From: Rhizobium sp. NXC14
GTDB lineage: Bacteria; Pseudomonadota; Alphaproteobacteria; Rhizobiales; Rhizobiaceae
Direction of reading: 5' to 3'
DNA length: 64,000 nt
Assembly (NCBI RefSeq): GCF_002117485.1
Contig: NZ_CP021030.1
Span: 3,289,001 to 3,353,000 of the forward strand
Shown here one piece after another: positions 53,524 through 62,676 of the stretch (position 1 is the stretch's first letter; every line of letters starts with the position of its first letter). Both the position numbers and the translations under genes were made by a program. The notes beneath the pieces were generated by a model. That model did not search any database. It saw nothing but the letters and a program-made list of their open reading frames with translations, and was not told the origin of the DNA.

Positions 53524-54966
53524 ATGAAAGCCATTTCCTGCAAAGTGTTTGGGGGCCGATTCCCACTTGGCCAACTCATCGCCGGCCAAGTCATTGCTGG
53601 ATTGTCGGCTGTCGCGATCATCGCGCTGCAGCCGGCCTTGCCCGCGCGCGCCCAGGCGCCTGCACCAGCGGCCGCGCCGACACAGACTGCTGCCGAACAG
53701 CCTGCTTCGGCGCTTCTGTCGGACGATGAACTGGAAGTGCTCGTGGCGCGCATTGCCCTTTATCCAGACGAGTTGGTCGCAGCAATTTCGGCTGCCTCGC
53801 TCTTTCCGCTGCAGATCATCGAGGCACAGCGTTTCCTGGAGGCAAAAAAGAAGAATTCCGATCTCAAGCCGAAGAGCGATTGGGACGGCAGCGTCATTTC
53901 GCTGCTCAACTATCCCGACATCGTCAAGATGATGAGCGAGGACCTCGACTGGACGCAATCGCTGGCGGATGCGCTCACCAATCAGCAAAAGGATGTTCTG
54001 ATTGCCATCCAGCAGCTTCGCGACGAAGCGGTGGAAAAGAACATCATCAAGACGGATGACAAGGTGACCGTCGTTACCGAGAACGAGAATATCATCATCC
54101 GGCCGACCGATCCCGAGAAGATCTATATCCCGCAATATCCACCGGAAATGCTCTACGAACCGGGTTATGCCTCGGAGCCTATCTCCTACTATCCGGATTA
54201 TTACGACAGCTACTATTACCCCGGGGCGGGGTTTTTTGCGGCTGCGGTAACCGGGTTGACGTGGGCGGCCATCGTCAACTGGGACGACTGGGGCGTCTGG
54301 GGCGGCCGTTGGGACGGCGGCGATATCGACATCGACTGCAACAATTGCCTGAACGACCGCAATTTCAATGGGAAGCTCAAGCTTAACGACGTCGACTGGA
54401 GCAATGTCGATCGCAGCAAACTGAGTATAGGCAAGGACCAGTTTTCGAAGCTGGACCGGTCGTCGATCAAATCCAGTCTCCAGAGCGACAATCGCAACCA
54501 GCTGCGCAACAGGGCCAACGATATCCAGGCAAGCCAGAGGCCCGGCAATCGCGGTAACGCCGCACGCGCTGAAGACATCCGCAGAAACACGGCGCAAGGT
54601 TTGAAGGCCAAGCCCGCCGCCAATCGACCGGCGGCGAGCAATCGGCAGGCCGCCTCCCGGCCCGAAGCCCGTCCTCAGAAGGCCGCCAATCGCCCGGCCA
54701 AACCGGCCCAGAAATCCGTCAAGAAAGCCAACAAGCCGCAAATGGCTGCGAGACCAGACAATCGCGGACGCCAGCCAAGCGCTCTCGGCAACCCGCAGTC
54801 GGGTCGCCGGGAGGCCGTCTCCTCACACCGCGGCTCGCAGAGCATGGGCCAGCGTCCTTCGGCCCGTCCACCTCAGTATCGCCGCCCACCAGGCGGCGGC
54901 GGTGGCCGCGGTGGCGGTGGCGGTGGTCGTGGCGGCGGTGGCCGTGGCGGCGGTGGACGGCGGTAA
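53524..54966 (+). CDS. DUF3300 protein with Gly/Arg tail
   Basis: A 480-residue exported protein. After a signal peptide (about 1-44, ending 'PARAQAP') comes the DUF3300 domain, recognised from 'LVARIALYPDELVAAISAAS', 'NYPDIVKMMSEDLDWTQSLA' and 'IYIPQYPPEMLYEPGY'. A basic, disordered part rich in Asn, Arg, Ala and Pro follows, and the end is a Gly-rich tract with regularly spaced Arg. The function of the domain is unknown. ATG 53524 has AAGGGAGG 8 nt upstream. The partner DUF2950 gene comes 28 bp later, the usual pairing. Confidence 0.87.
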   Translation: MKAISCKVFGGRFPLGQLIAGQVIAGLSAVAIIALQPALPARAQAPAPAAAPTQTAAEQPASALLSDDELEVLVARIALYPDELVAAISAASLFPLQIIEAQRFLEAKKKNSDLKPKSDWDGSVISLLNYPDIVKMMSEDLDWTQSLADALTNQQKDVLIAIQQLRDEAVEKNIIKTDDKVTVVTENENIIIRPTDPEKIYIPQYPPEMLYEPGYASEPISYYPDYYDSYYYPGAGFFAAAVTGLTWAAIVNWDDWGVWGGRWDGGDIDIDCNNCLNDRNFNGKLKLNDVDWSNVDRSKLSIGKDQFSKLDRSSIKSSLQSDNRNQLRNRANDIQASQRPGNRGNAARAEDIRRNTAQGLKAKPAANRPAASNRQAASRPEARPQKAANRPAKPAQKSVKKANKPQMAARPDNRGRQPSALGNPQSGRREAVSSHRGSQSMGQRPSARPPQYRRPPGGGGGRGGGGGGRGGGGRGGGGRR

Positions 54967-54994
54967 CACCTGTTTCAGCTCAGGGAGTGACATC

Positions 54995-55933
54995 ATGAGA
55001 CGCCAATCGACTGTAATTTCGCTCATGTTCGCAGCAGCGCTCTGCACTTTTTCGGCAACGCCGACGCTCTCACTGGCGCAGGCGGATCTCTCCGCCTACA
55101 AGGCGGCGACGTCCTCGCCCAAGTTCGACAGTGCGCAGCTTGCGATCGACAAACTGAAGTCGGTGCTGGCTTCCAACAACATCGACGATCTTGCCGCCTT
55201 GCTGGGCCTCAACGCCGACAAGCTCCGTTCAAGCAACGAGGCGATGATCGCATACGGATTGATCCGCGAGGGCGCAGAGCGCCAAGTGGTTCTGAAGGAT
55301 CTCGGCAATCTGAAGGTCGCTGCGATCGGCGATCGGCTTTGGCCGCTGCCGTTTCCGCTGACCGAAGACAAGGATGGCAAATGGTTCTTCGATACTCAGC
55401 GTGGCCTTGAAGAAATCATCAATCGCCGCGTCGGCGAGAACGAGCTCGCCACCATCGATACCATGCGTGAATATGTGGCTGCCCAGTACTGGTTCGCATC
55501 CGAGGATCGTGACGGCGACGGCATCTACGAGTTCGCGAAGAAATTGATCAGCAGCCCCGGCAAGCTCGATGGTCTTTACTGGGATCCCAGCGTATACCCC
55601 GAGGAAAGCCCGGCAAGCGCGCTGGTCGAAACGGCCGCTTTCGGAGCCGCCAAACGCGGCGAGGGCTATTACGGATATCGCTACCGCATTCTGACATCCC
55701 AGGGCGACAACGTGCTTGGCGGCAAGCAAAGTTATATCATCAACGGCTATATGACCGGCGGCTTTGCACTGATCGCCTGGCCGGTCAAATACAGGGTCAC
55801 CGGCGTGCAGACGTTCATGGTCAACGGGATGAGCGTCATCTACCAGCGCGATCTGGGTCCGACAACGGAAGAGCGTGCCGCGGCGATCAAGAATTTCAAT
55901 CCGGACGCAAGCTGGACTGTGGTAAAGGATTGA
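54995..55933 (+). CDS. DUF2950 protein
   Basis: A 312-residue exported protein with signal peptide (1-28, ending 'LSLAQADL'). The family marks are 'WFFDTQRGLEEIINRRVGEN', 'QYWFASEDRDGDGIYEFAKK' and 'GYYGYRYRILTSQGDNVLGG'. The function is unknown; it is commonly encoded beside DUF3300 proteins, as here. ATG 54995 has CAGGGAG 7 nt upstream. Its last 38 bp overlap the end of the convergent CYTH gene. Confidence 0.88.
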   Translation: MRRQSTVISLMFAAALCTFSATPTLSLAQADLSAYKAATSSPKFDSAQLAIDKLKSVLASNNIDDLAALLGLNADKLRSSNEAMIAYGLIREGAERQVVLKDLGNLKVAAIGDRLWPLPFPLTEDKDGKWFFDTQRGLEEIINRRVGENELATIDTMREYVAAQYWFASEDRDGDGIYEFAKKLISSPGKLDGLYWDPSVYPEESPASALVETAAFGAAKRGEGYYGYRYRILTSQGDNVLGGKQSYIINGYMTGGFALIAWPVKYRVTGVQTFMVNGMSVIYQRDLGPTTEERAAAIKNFNPDASWTVVKD

Positions 55934-56423
55934 GAGGCCAGCCAGCAGTGCCCTGCGCCGCCAGCTGAGTACGGGGAGCAGCTGCCATGGCGCGGTTTGA
56001 GTATCGCTTCTCGCCCGTGACCTCGCGCCCCAGCCATTGCGGCAGATTGAACCGGTCATTCTCGCTCGCCATTTCGATTTCGGCGAGCGTTAATCCCTGG
56101 TAAGCGCCGGCGAATACGTCCACCTCCCAGCTCCGGCCGTCATGCAGGACGCGGTATCGCGTCTTTTCAAGGACATGACCTGCATGGAGCAGGAGGTCGC
56201 GTGCCTCCTCGACCGGAATGTCATACTCAAATTCCTCGCGAGCGAGGCCTGGCGAGCGGAATTTGATCGTCAGGCGCGCGGAATGCCCGTCGATCAGGCG
56301 GACGCGTATGCAGTTCTGATCGAGGCAGAGATAGGCCTGCTGCAGAACGTGCGGCTCGTCGGCGCAAGCGCGCCAACTGTCGTCCCGGACCAGGAACTTT
56401 CGCTCGATCTCTATCGCTTTCAA
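55896..56423 (-). CDS. CYTH-domain protein (triphosphate tunnel metalloenzyme)
   Basis: A 175-residue enzyme of the CYTH family. The signature ExExK is at the N terminus ('KAIEIERKFLV'), with further charged strands 'CIRVRLIDGHSARLTIKFRS', 'EFEYDIPVEEARDLLLHAG' and 'WEVDVFAGAYQGLTLAEIEM' forming the tunnel. Members hydrolyse triphosphate or act on phosphorylated thiamine or nucleotides. Polyphosphate-linked work is plausible since ppk2 is 5 kb away, but this is only context. TTG 56423 was chosen: AAGGA lies 9 nt upstream and the domain begins there. Confidence 0.87.
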   Translation of the reverse strand: MKAIEIERKFLVRDDSWRACADEPHVLQQAYLCLDQNCIRVRLIDGHSARLTIKFRSPGLAREEFEYDIPVEEARDLLLHAGHVLEKTRYRVLHDGRSWEVDVFAGAYQGLTLAEIEMASENDRFNLPQWLGREVTGEKRYSNRAMAAAPRTQLAAQGTAGWPLNPLPQSSLRPD

Positions 56424-56458
56424 TAGGATATTTCCTTGCTCACGCCTGCTCTTTGCCG

Positions 56459-56923
56459 TTACTCGACGGGGGGTTCCCAGGTGAGGAAGAAGCCGACGTC
56501 GCCGGGCATGCCGTCGGGGAAATTGATGATCATCGCCTTGAGCCCGTAGCCTTGCGGCTTGGCGACCTCCTCGAACAGTCCATGCAGTTCCTTCGCCTTT
56601 CCCTGTAACGTCTTCTGCCACCCAGGAAGGTTATTGTTGATGGCCCGGCCGCTGTCCGTGCAGAACGTCGATGGAAAGCTGTAGATCAGCGCCTCGTATT
56701 TGCCGTCCGCGGCCGCCTTCATCACGAGGCGTTTGATGACAGCGCGTTCCGCTTCTCCGATCTGCTTGCGGAAGAAATCCTCGACGAAGTCAGCATGCTT
56801 CTTCGCTTCGCGCGACTTGATCTTTTCGCTGCGCTCGATTTCCAGAAGCTGTAGTTCCAAAGCGCGTTTGCGCAAGTCCTCGGCGCTCGTCATGGATGAT
56901 GTGGACGCTTCGGGTGATGTCAT
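56459..56923 (-). CDS. Hypothetical protein with coiled-coil N terminus
   Basis: A 154-residue soluble protein. Residues 12-55 form a charged helix ('EDLRKRALELQLLEIERSEK'); the C-terminal half ('YEALIYSFPSTFCTDSGRAI', 'GYGLKAMIINFPDGMPGDVG') looks like a small alpha/beta domain. I do not recognise a family. ATG 56923 has GGAGGAGG about 5 nt upstream, a strong site. It lies 36 bp before the CYTH gene on the same strand, so the two form an operon. Confidence 0.72.
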   Translation of the reverse strand: MTSPEASTSSMTSAEDLRKRALELQLLEIERSEKIKSREAKKHADFVEDFFRKQIGEAERAVIKRLVMKAAADGKYEALIYSFPSTFCTDSGRAINNNLPGWQKTLQGKAKELHGLFEEVAKPQGYGLKAMIINFPDGMPGDVGFFLTWEPPVE

Positions 56924-57183
56924 CGTCGCCTCCTCCAGAATGTTTAGGCGATGATAGAGCGCACGGAGTGACGATGGCAGTAAAATACATGTCCGCGCCG
57001 GTAGGATACGGTATCCTACGCTGATACGGGTTATACTGGCCTGCATTGGCTATTGGCGACCATCGACTAAGGTGATCCTTAATTAGCACATTCTTGCAAA
57101 TCGCATTGCCGTTATGCCGACTCGGGTCTATCGTCGATGGCTAATACTGCAGGTTGATCGCAATCGGAGTCTTGGGGGAGCCG

Positions 57184-58980
57184 ATGCAAAATGCAGGCGC
57201 TGACAGGGCAGGCAGCGACATTTCTTCACCCGAAGAGGTGCAGCAGCAACTTGAGCGTATTCTGTCCAGTCCGGAGTTTCGTCTTCCGGAGCGGGCAGGA
57301 AGATTCCTTGAATTCGTGGTGACCGAGACGCTTGCCGGCCATCGCGACTACCTGAAGGCATTTACCATCGCACAGGCCGTTTTCGGCCGAGATGCAAGTT
57401 TCGATGCTCAGCAGGATCCGTGTGTCCGTATCGAAGCAGGACGACTGCGCAGGGAACTGGAACATTATTACCTGACCGCCGGAGCCAGCGACCGGGTTAT
57501 CATCACAATTCCCAGAGGCGGCTATGCGCCCATCTTCGAGGTAAGGCGAGGAGCCGAGCCTGCAGAAAGGCTGCAAATGGGACAGTCCGCTGAGCTGCGG
57601 CCCTCCCCAGACTATACGCAGCAGGTCCCTCCGGCAGCGGATGGGCGCCGCCGGGACAAGGCGGACCGGCGTGTGTCATGGCCCCGATATTGGCTTGCCG
57701 CAGGCGCGGTGGTCGTGTTTGCCGCCGCTGCCGCGGCGCTTCAGCATGTGAGGCTGTTCGATACCGGGAAAGAGATGCCGTCCGGAGCTGTCGGCCGCCC
57801 AATCATCGTCGTCGAGCGCTTCGAAAGCGCCTCCGGCAGCGGGGTAGCATCCGACATCTCCCAGGGCATCACCGACGACATCATCGAGAAACTGGTTCCC
57901 TTCAACGATATCATCGTCGCCGCCGTTCTGCCGCGCAATCGCGATGGTCAGTTGTCGTCGCAACCGATCTATGCCTTGCAGGGCAGTATCAGGCTGGAAG
58001 GCGAAACGCTGCGCTCGACGGCCAGGCTTGTGCGGCGAGGCGATGGGACCGTCATCTGGGCCAATAATTACGACGCCGACATGAAAGTCCAGGGTCTCCT
58101 GCAAACGCAGGCAAGTCTTGCCGAGGACATTGCGACGGCAGTTGCGCGCCCGTTCGGCGTGATATTTCAGGCGGACACCGCCAGCATCGCAGGAAACGCA
58201 GACGCGTTTTCCTGCATCCTGTCCTACTACAGCTACCGGAGCGAAATGACCCCGCAGGCGCAGGAAACGGCAAAATCATGCCTGAAGCATGCTGCCGAAA
58301 AGATGCCCGATGATTCCAATATCGCGGCTTTTCTTTCGCTCACCTATCTCGACGAATTCCGCTTTCCATATCAGCTGGACACGAAACCGACCGCTGCCAC
58401 GCTGGCAACTGCCAAGGAGCTAGCCGAACGAGCCGTGCGGCTCGATCCGAAGAATGCCCGAGCTCTGCAGGCGTTGATGCTTGCCAATTTTTTCGGCAAT
58501 GACCCGACCGAGGCCCTCCGAGCCGGTGAAGCGGCCTACGCCAGCAATTCGAACGACACGGAAGTTGCCGGCGAATACGGCCTGCGCCTGGCAATGTCGG
58601 GGAATTGGGAAAGGGGCTGCGAGCTGATTTCGCAGGCGGTCAGCAAGAATGCGGGACCGCAAGGGTATTATGAAGTTGGGATGGCGCTTTGTGCCTTCAT
58701 GCGGGGCGATACCCAGGCTGCCGAATTATGGTCCCGCATGTCGGACCTCAACTACAATCCGATGCATCGCCTCGTCCTGCTTTCGATCCTCGGCACCCTC
58801 GGAAAATCGGCGGAGGCAAAGGAGCAAATCGACTGGATCGAGGCCCGATCGCCCGCCTTGATCCTTAATGTCCGGCGTGAGGTCGTCCGGCGGCTGGCAA
58901 GGATCGAGGACCAGGAACGTTTTTTTGCCGGATTGGAGGCTGCCGGCCTGCCCGTTCCAAACGACCGGCCGGCGAATTGA
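57184..58980 (+). CDS. Cyclase-like membrane regulator paralogue with TPR repeats
   Basis: A 598-residue protein of the same family as genes 45564 and 46532. It has the winged-helix-like domain (about 18-120, 'FGRDASFDAQQDPCVRIEAG', 'ITIPRGGYAPIFEV'), a transmembrane helix near 172-193, a FlgO-like domain ('LQGSIRLEGETLRSTARLVR') and TPR-like repeats ('GYYEVGMALCAFMRGDTQAA'). The TPR half aligns block by block with gene 46532. No cyclase active site is seen. Start ATG 57184 has GGGGG 5 nt upstream; ATG 57154 is in frame. Confidence 0.82.
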   Translation: MQNAGADRAGSDISSPEEVQQQLERILSSPEFRLPERAGRFLEFVVTETLAGHRDYLKAFTIAQAVFGRDASFDAQQDPCVRIEAGRLRRELEHYYLTAGASDRVIITIPRGGYAPIFEVRRGAEPAERLQMGQSAELRPSPDYTQQVPPAADGRRRDKADRRVSWPRYWLAAGAVVVFAAAAAALQHVRLFDTGKEMPSGAVGRPIIVVERFESASGSGVASDISQGITDDIIEKLVPFNDIIVAAVLPRNRDGQLSSQPIYALQGSIRLEGETLRSTARLVRRGDGTVIWANNYDADMKVQGLLQTQASLAEDIATAVARPFGVIFQADTASIAGNADAFSCILSYYSYRSEMTPQAQETAKSCLKHAAEKMPDDSNIAAFLSLTYLDEFRFPYQLDTKPTAATLATAKELAERAVRLDPKNARALQALMLANFFGNDPTEALRAGEAAYASNSNDTEVAGEYGLRLAMSGNWERGCELISQAVSKNAGPQGYYEVGMALCAFMRGDTQAAELWSRMSDLNYNPMHRLVLLSILGTLGKSAEAKEQIDWIEARSPALILNVRREVVRRLARIEDQERFFAGLEAAGLPVPNDRPAN

Positions 58981-59143
58981 CGGCGGTGTGCGACCGGCTG
59001 TCCTCGCCATCGGCCAAACGAAGCGCAGGGTGCTGTTACCTGTAACATACAGGATCATACATGCCTGCGGCTTCGTCTTTGGCCCAATCTCTTCCATGCA
59101 GGACCGGGTCGATCCGGCAGCATGCGTCAGGGTGGGGAGCAGT

Positions 59144-60433
59144 GTGAACATAAGCAACATGCGCGGCAGTCAGGCCGCTTTTCGGCAGACGCTGCGACGG
59201 CTTCTGATCTGCGTTGCAATGATGTGCCTGTCAGGCTGCGGTGGGCATCCGAAAGGCGTGCTGACCCCGGTCGCAGAGACTGCTCCTCGCGCCGATCGCG
59301 TCGACATGCTGGTCGCCACGACGCGCAGCCGCTCGCCTGTTCCCGGAGAGATGTTCAGCGGCGAGCGCGCCCGCCAGCCCACCTTTGCCGATATCACCGT
59401 ATCGATTCCGCCTGGCCGCAAAGCCGGTGAAGTCGCCTGGCCGAAGAAGTTGCCGTCCAACCCCAAGACCGATTTTGCGACGCTCAAGGCAACGGAGTTG
59501 GATGTCGACGCCGCAAAGGCCTGGCTCAGCGCCAGCGTGCGTAAAAGCCCCGACAGGAGCGTTTTCGTCTTCATCCACGGCTACAACACGCGCTTCGAGG
59601 ACTCCGTCTACCGTTTTGCCCAGATCGTTCATGATTCCGGCGTGCACAGCGCGCCGGTGCTGGTGACGTGGCCCTCGCGCGGCCGGCTGCTCGCCTATGG
59701 TTATGATCGGGAGAGTACCAATTACACCCGCAATGCGCTGGAGAAGCTGTTTCAGTATCTCTACCATGATCCGGAGATCAAGGAAGTCTCGATCCTTGCC
59801 CATTCGATGGGCAATTGGCTTGCCATGGAAGGCCTGCGGCAGATGGCGATCCGCAATGGCCGCCTGCCAGCGAAATTCAAGAATGTCATGCTCGCGGCTC
59901 CCGACGTCGATGTCGACGTGTTCCGCCAGCAGATCGCCGACATGGGAAAGCAGCATCCCCAATTCACCCTCTTCGTATCGCGTGATGATAAGGCGCTCGC
60001 CGTCTCCCGAAGGGTCTGGGGCGATGTCGCCCGTCTCGGCTCAATCGATCCGGAACAGGCGCCTTACAAGCAGGAGCTCGAGGAATACGACATCAATGTC
60101 ATCGACCTGACGAAGGTGAAGACCAGCGACCGGCTCAACCACGCCAAATTCGCAGCCTCGCCCGCGATCGTCCAGCTGATCGGCGCCCGGATTTCGGAAG
60201 GACAGACGCTGACCGACAGCCGCGTCGGCCTCGGCGAGAGAATTCTTGCGGCGACGACTGAAACGGCGGCCGCCGCGGGCAGTGCTGCGGGCCTGGTACT
60301 GGCGGCGCCTGCCGCCGTCGTCGATCAGGACACACGCGACGCCTATGCCGCCGATGTCAGCGCGGTTGCCGGGCCCGGCGGCAAGTCGAAACCGGCATGT
60401 GGCAATGCGTTCAGGACGGAATGCCGGCCATAG
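59144..60433 (+). CDS. Lipoprotein alpha/beta hydrolase (DUF900 type)
   Basis: A 429-residue protein with a lipoprotein signal ('LICVAMMCLSGCGGHPKG', lipobox LSGC). The hydrolase core has the oxyanion strand 'RSVFVFIHGYNTRFEDSVYR', nucleophile Ser in 'ILAHSMGNWLAME' and Asp in 'MLAAPDVDVDVFRQQ', as in the DUF900 group of esterase-like proteins. The C terminus is Ala-rich. It probably sits in the periplasm, anchored to a membrane; substrate unknown. GTG 59144 follows GGGGAG closely; ATG 59159 is a possible start too. The 163-bp gap before it shows no gene. Confidence 0.82.
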   Translation: MNISNMRGSQAAFRQTLRRLLICVAMMCLSGCGGHPKGVLTPVAETAPRADRVDMLVATTRSRSPVPGEMFSGERARQPTFADITVSIPPGRKAGEVAWPKKLPSNPKTDFATLKATELDVDAAKAWLSASVRKSPDRSVFVFIHGYNTRFEDSVYRFAQIVHDSGVHSAPVLVTWPSRGRLLAYGYDRESTNYTRNALEKLFQYLYHDPEIKEVSILAHSMGNWLAMEGLRQMAIRNGRLPAKFKNVMLAAPDVDVDVFRQQIADMGKQHPQFTLFVSRDDKALAVSRRVWGDVARLGSIDPEQAPYKQELEEYDINVIDLTKVKTSDRLNHAKFAASPAIVQLIGARISEGQTLTDSRVGLGERILAATTETAAAAGSAAGLVLAAPAAVVDQDTRDAYAADVSAVAGPGGKSKPACGNAFRTECRP

Positions 60434-60468
60434 GGCGCCGTATTCGATACTCGGGATTGGGAGGGATC

Positions 60469-62619
60469 ATGCCGATAGTATCACCAAGGAATGGTCTTCG
60501 CACGCTGCTCCTGGCGGTGATGGCATCCCTCGCCGCCGCACTGACGGCCATTCCCGCGATGTCGCAGACGCCGCCGGCCGGACTGCCGGCCGAACGGATC
60601 GAGCAGTTCATAACCCTGTCCACCGATCCTGCGGTGCAGGAATGGCTGAAGCAGCAGGCGGCGGCAAAAGCGGCTGCCGAAACAGGCGAGGCGAAGCCAA
60701 GCGATCCCTCTTTCGCCGAATTCGCCACACGCTTCCGCCGGCATTCTTCGGATCTGATGGAGGCTGCAACCTCGTTTCCATCGCAGCTGATGGCTGCTGC
60801 GGCCGTGCTCGAGCGTGATATCCAGGCGAACGGCGGCACCCGGCCGGTAGTGCTCTTGATCGCCTTCATGGCGGCAGGTTTTGCCGCCCAATGGTTTTTC
60901 CGGCGGATCAGCGGCGGCTGGCGCGCCTGGATGGAGCGGGCGCCCTTTTCGACCGTCCGGGAGCGGCTTGTCCTTCTCGGCGCCAAGCTTCTCTGGGAAG
61001 CATGCCATGTGCTGGCTTTCGCGCTCGGCAGCATCGGCTTTTTCCTTGTCTTCGACTGGCCGCCGCTCGTGCGCGAAATCGTCGTCGGCTACCTCTTCGC
61101 ATTCGTCGCCTTCCGGCTCGCGGCCGCGCTTCTGCGCGCTTGGCTCGCGCCCCCCGCCGCCGTACAGCCAGCATTTCGCGTGGTCCCCGTCAGCGATCCG
61201 GCCGCGACTTACTGGGCGCGCCGCCTCGCCTATCTCTGCGGCTGGTTCGCTTTCGGCTGGGTGACGGTGCGGCTGCTTGCAACGCTCGGCCTTCCCCCCG
61301 CCTCGCGGCTGCTCGTCGCCTACATGCTGGGTGTCGTACTGTTGGTGATCGCCATCGAAAGCCTGTGGCGCCGACCCGTGGAAGAGCTGGCCGAGAGCCA
61401 AACGCCCCGCATCGGCCACACGATCCGCAGCTGGCTATGGACCGCCTATTTCATCGGTCTCTGGGCTCTCTGGGTGGTCGGTGCGATGAGACTCTTTTGG
61501 ATCGTCGCGGTATGTGCTGCCGTGCCGGCCATCCTTGCGCTCACTCGCGTCTCCATCGCCAATATTCTGTCGGCTCCTACCGGCGAGGAAAAGGCCGAGC
61601 AGGCGAGCGTCACCTCAGTGCTGGTGGAGCGCGGCGTACGGGCAGCCGTCATTGTCGGGGCCATCCTCCTGCTTGCCAAGGCTCTCGATGTCGAGTTGAC
61701 CCGCATGACGATGCAGGACACCCCGATGCTGCGGATCGTCATGGGCATGCTGAGCGCCGGTATCATCCTTCTCGTCATCGATCTCGCCTGGAGCCTCGTG
61801 CGCGTTGTCATCGACCGCAAGCTTCGCGAGACCGATACGACCCAAGAGGCAGGCACCGACAGGGCACGCCGCCGGGCGCGAATCCGTACGCTGCTGCCGA
61901 TCTTGCGCAACGTGCTGATGATCCTCTTCGCCGCCATTGCGGTGATGATGGCGCTGTCTTCGCTCGGCGTCGAGATCGGGCCGCTGATCGCCGGCGCCGG
62001 CGTCGTCGGCGTTGCGATCGGCTTCGGCGCCCAGACCGTCGTCAAGGATATTATCAGCGGTGTGTTTTATCTACTCGACGACGCCTTCCGCGTCGGCGAA
62101 TACATTCAGAGCGGCAATTACAAGGGAAGCGTTGAATCCTTCAGCCTCCGGTCGGTGAAACTCAGGCATCACCGTGGCGCCGTCTACATCGTGCCTTTCA
62201 GCGAACTCGGCGCGATTCAAAACATGAGCCGCGATTGGGTGATCGAGAAGATGACGATCACCGTCGCCTATGATGCCGATGTCGAAAAGGCCCGCAAGAT
62301 CATCAAGAAGATCGGCCAGGAACTGTTCGACGACCCCGAATTCAAGCCCGTTACGATCGAGCCCTTGAAGATGCAGGGCATCGACAGCCTCGGCGACTCC
62401 GGATTGCTGCTGCGCATGAAGTTCATGACGCTTCCCGGAGAGCAGTTCACACTGAAGCGCCGGGCGCTGCGGATGATCTATCAGGCCTTCAATGAAAACG
62501 GCATCCGCCTTGCCGTGCCGACCGTCCAGGTCGCCGGCGACAAGGCTGCCGATACGGTCGCAGCGGCGCAGCAGGCCCTGACGGCGCACAAACAGGCCTT
62601 GGCAGCAGGCGCCGGCTGA
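60469..62619 (+). CDS. MscS-family mechanosensitive channel, large form
   Basis: A 716-residue protein with a signal peptide (1-32), a periplasmic helical domain, about 10 further transmembrane segments and the MscS core near 500-680. The pore helix and beta domain are seen as 'GPLIAGAGVVGVAIGFGAQT' with 'VVKDIISGVFYLLDDAFRVG' and 'GSVESFSLRSVKLRHHRGAV'. It should open under osmotic downshock and release solutes. ATG 60469 has GGGAGGG upstream. It begins 35 bp after the hydrolase gene. Confidence 0.9.
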   Translation: MPIVSPRNGLRTLLLAVMASLAAALTAIPAMSQTPPAGLPAERIEQFITLSTDPAVQEWLKQQAAAKAAAETGEAKPSDPSFAEFATRFRRHSSDLMEAATSFPSQLMAAAAVLERDIQANGGTRPVVLLIAFMAAGFAAQWFFRRISGGWRAWMERAPFSTVRERLVLLGAKLLWEACHVLAFALGSIGFFLVFDWPPLVREIVVGYLFAFVAFRLAAALLRAWLAPPAAVQPAFRVVPVSDPAATYWARRLAYLCGWFAFGWVTVRLLATLGLPPASRLLVAYMLGVVLLVIAIESLWRRPVEELAESQTPRIGHTIRSWLWTAYFIGLWALWVVGAMRLFWIVAVCAAVPAILALTRVSIANILSAPTGEEKAEQASVTSVLVERGVRAAVIVGAILLLAKALDVELTRMTMQDTPMLRIVMGMLSAGIILLVIDLAWSLVRVVIDRKLRETDTTQEAGTDRARRRARIRTLLPILRNVLMILFAAIAVMMALSSLGVEIGPLIAGAGVVGVAIGFGAQTVVKDIISGVFYLLDDAFRVGEYIQSGNYKGSVESFSLRSVKLRHHRGAVYIVPFSELGAIQNMSRDWVIEKMTITVAYDADVEKARKIIKKIGQELFDDPEFKPVTIEPLKMQGIDSLGDSGLLLRMKFMTLPGEQFTLKRRALRMIYQAFNENGIRLAVPTVQVAGDKAADTVAAAQQALTAHKQALAAGAG

Positions 62620-62676
62620 CATGATCCATGCGGCCTGGCGGCCTGACCATTACGGCGTTCAGGAAAGGAGATTCCG

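Noticed and set aside
57155..57168. TTGATCGCAATCGG as a fifth FixK-type site
   Set aside because: The right arm matches in only three of five bases, and the site lies 16 bp before the ATG on top of the ribosome-binding area, where an activator site would not fit.
60891..62135. 414-codon frame inside the MscS gene
   Set aside because: It overlaps the MscS reading frame in another phase; its translation is Arg/Pro-rich without domains, while the MscS frame has membrane helices and the pore motif.
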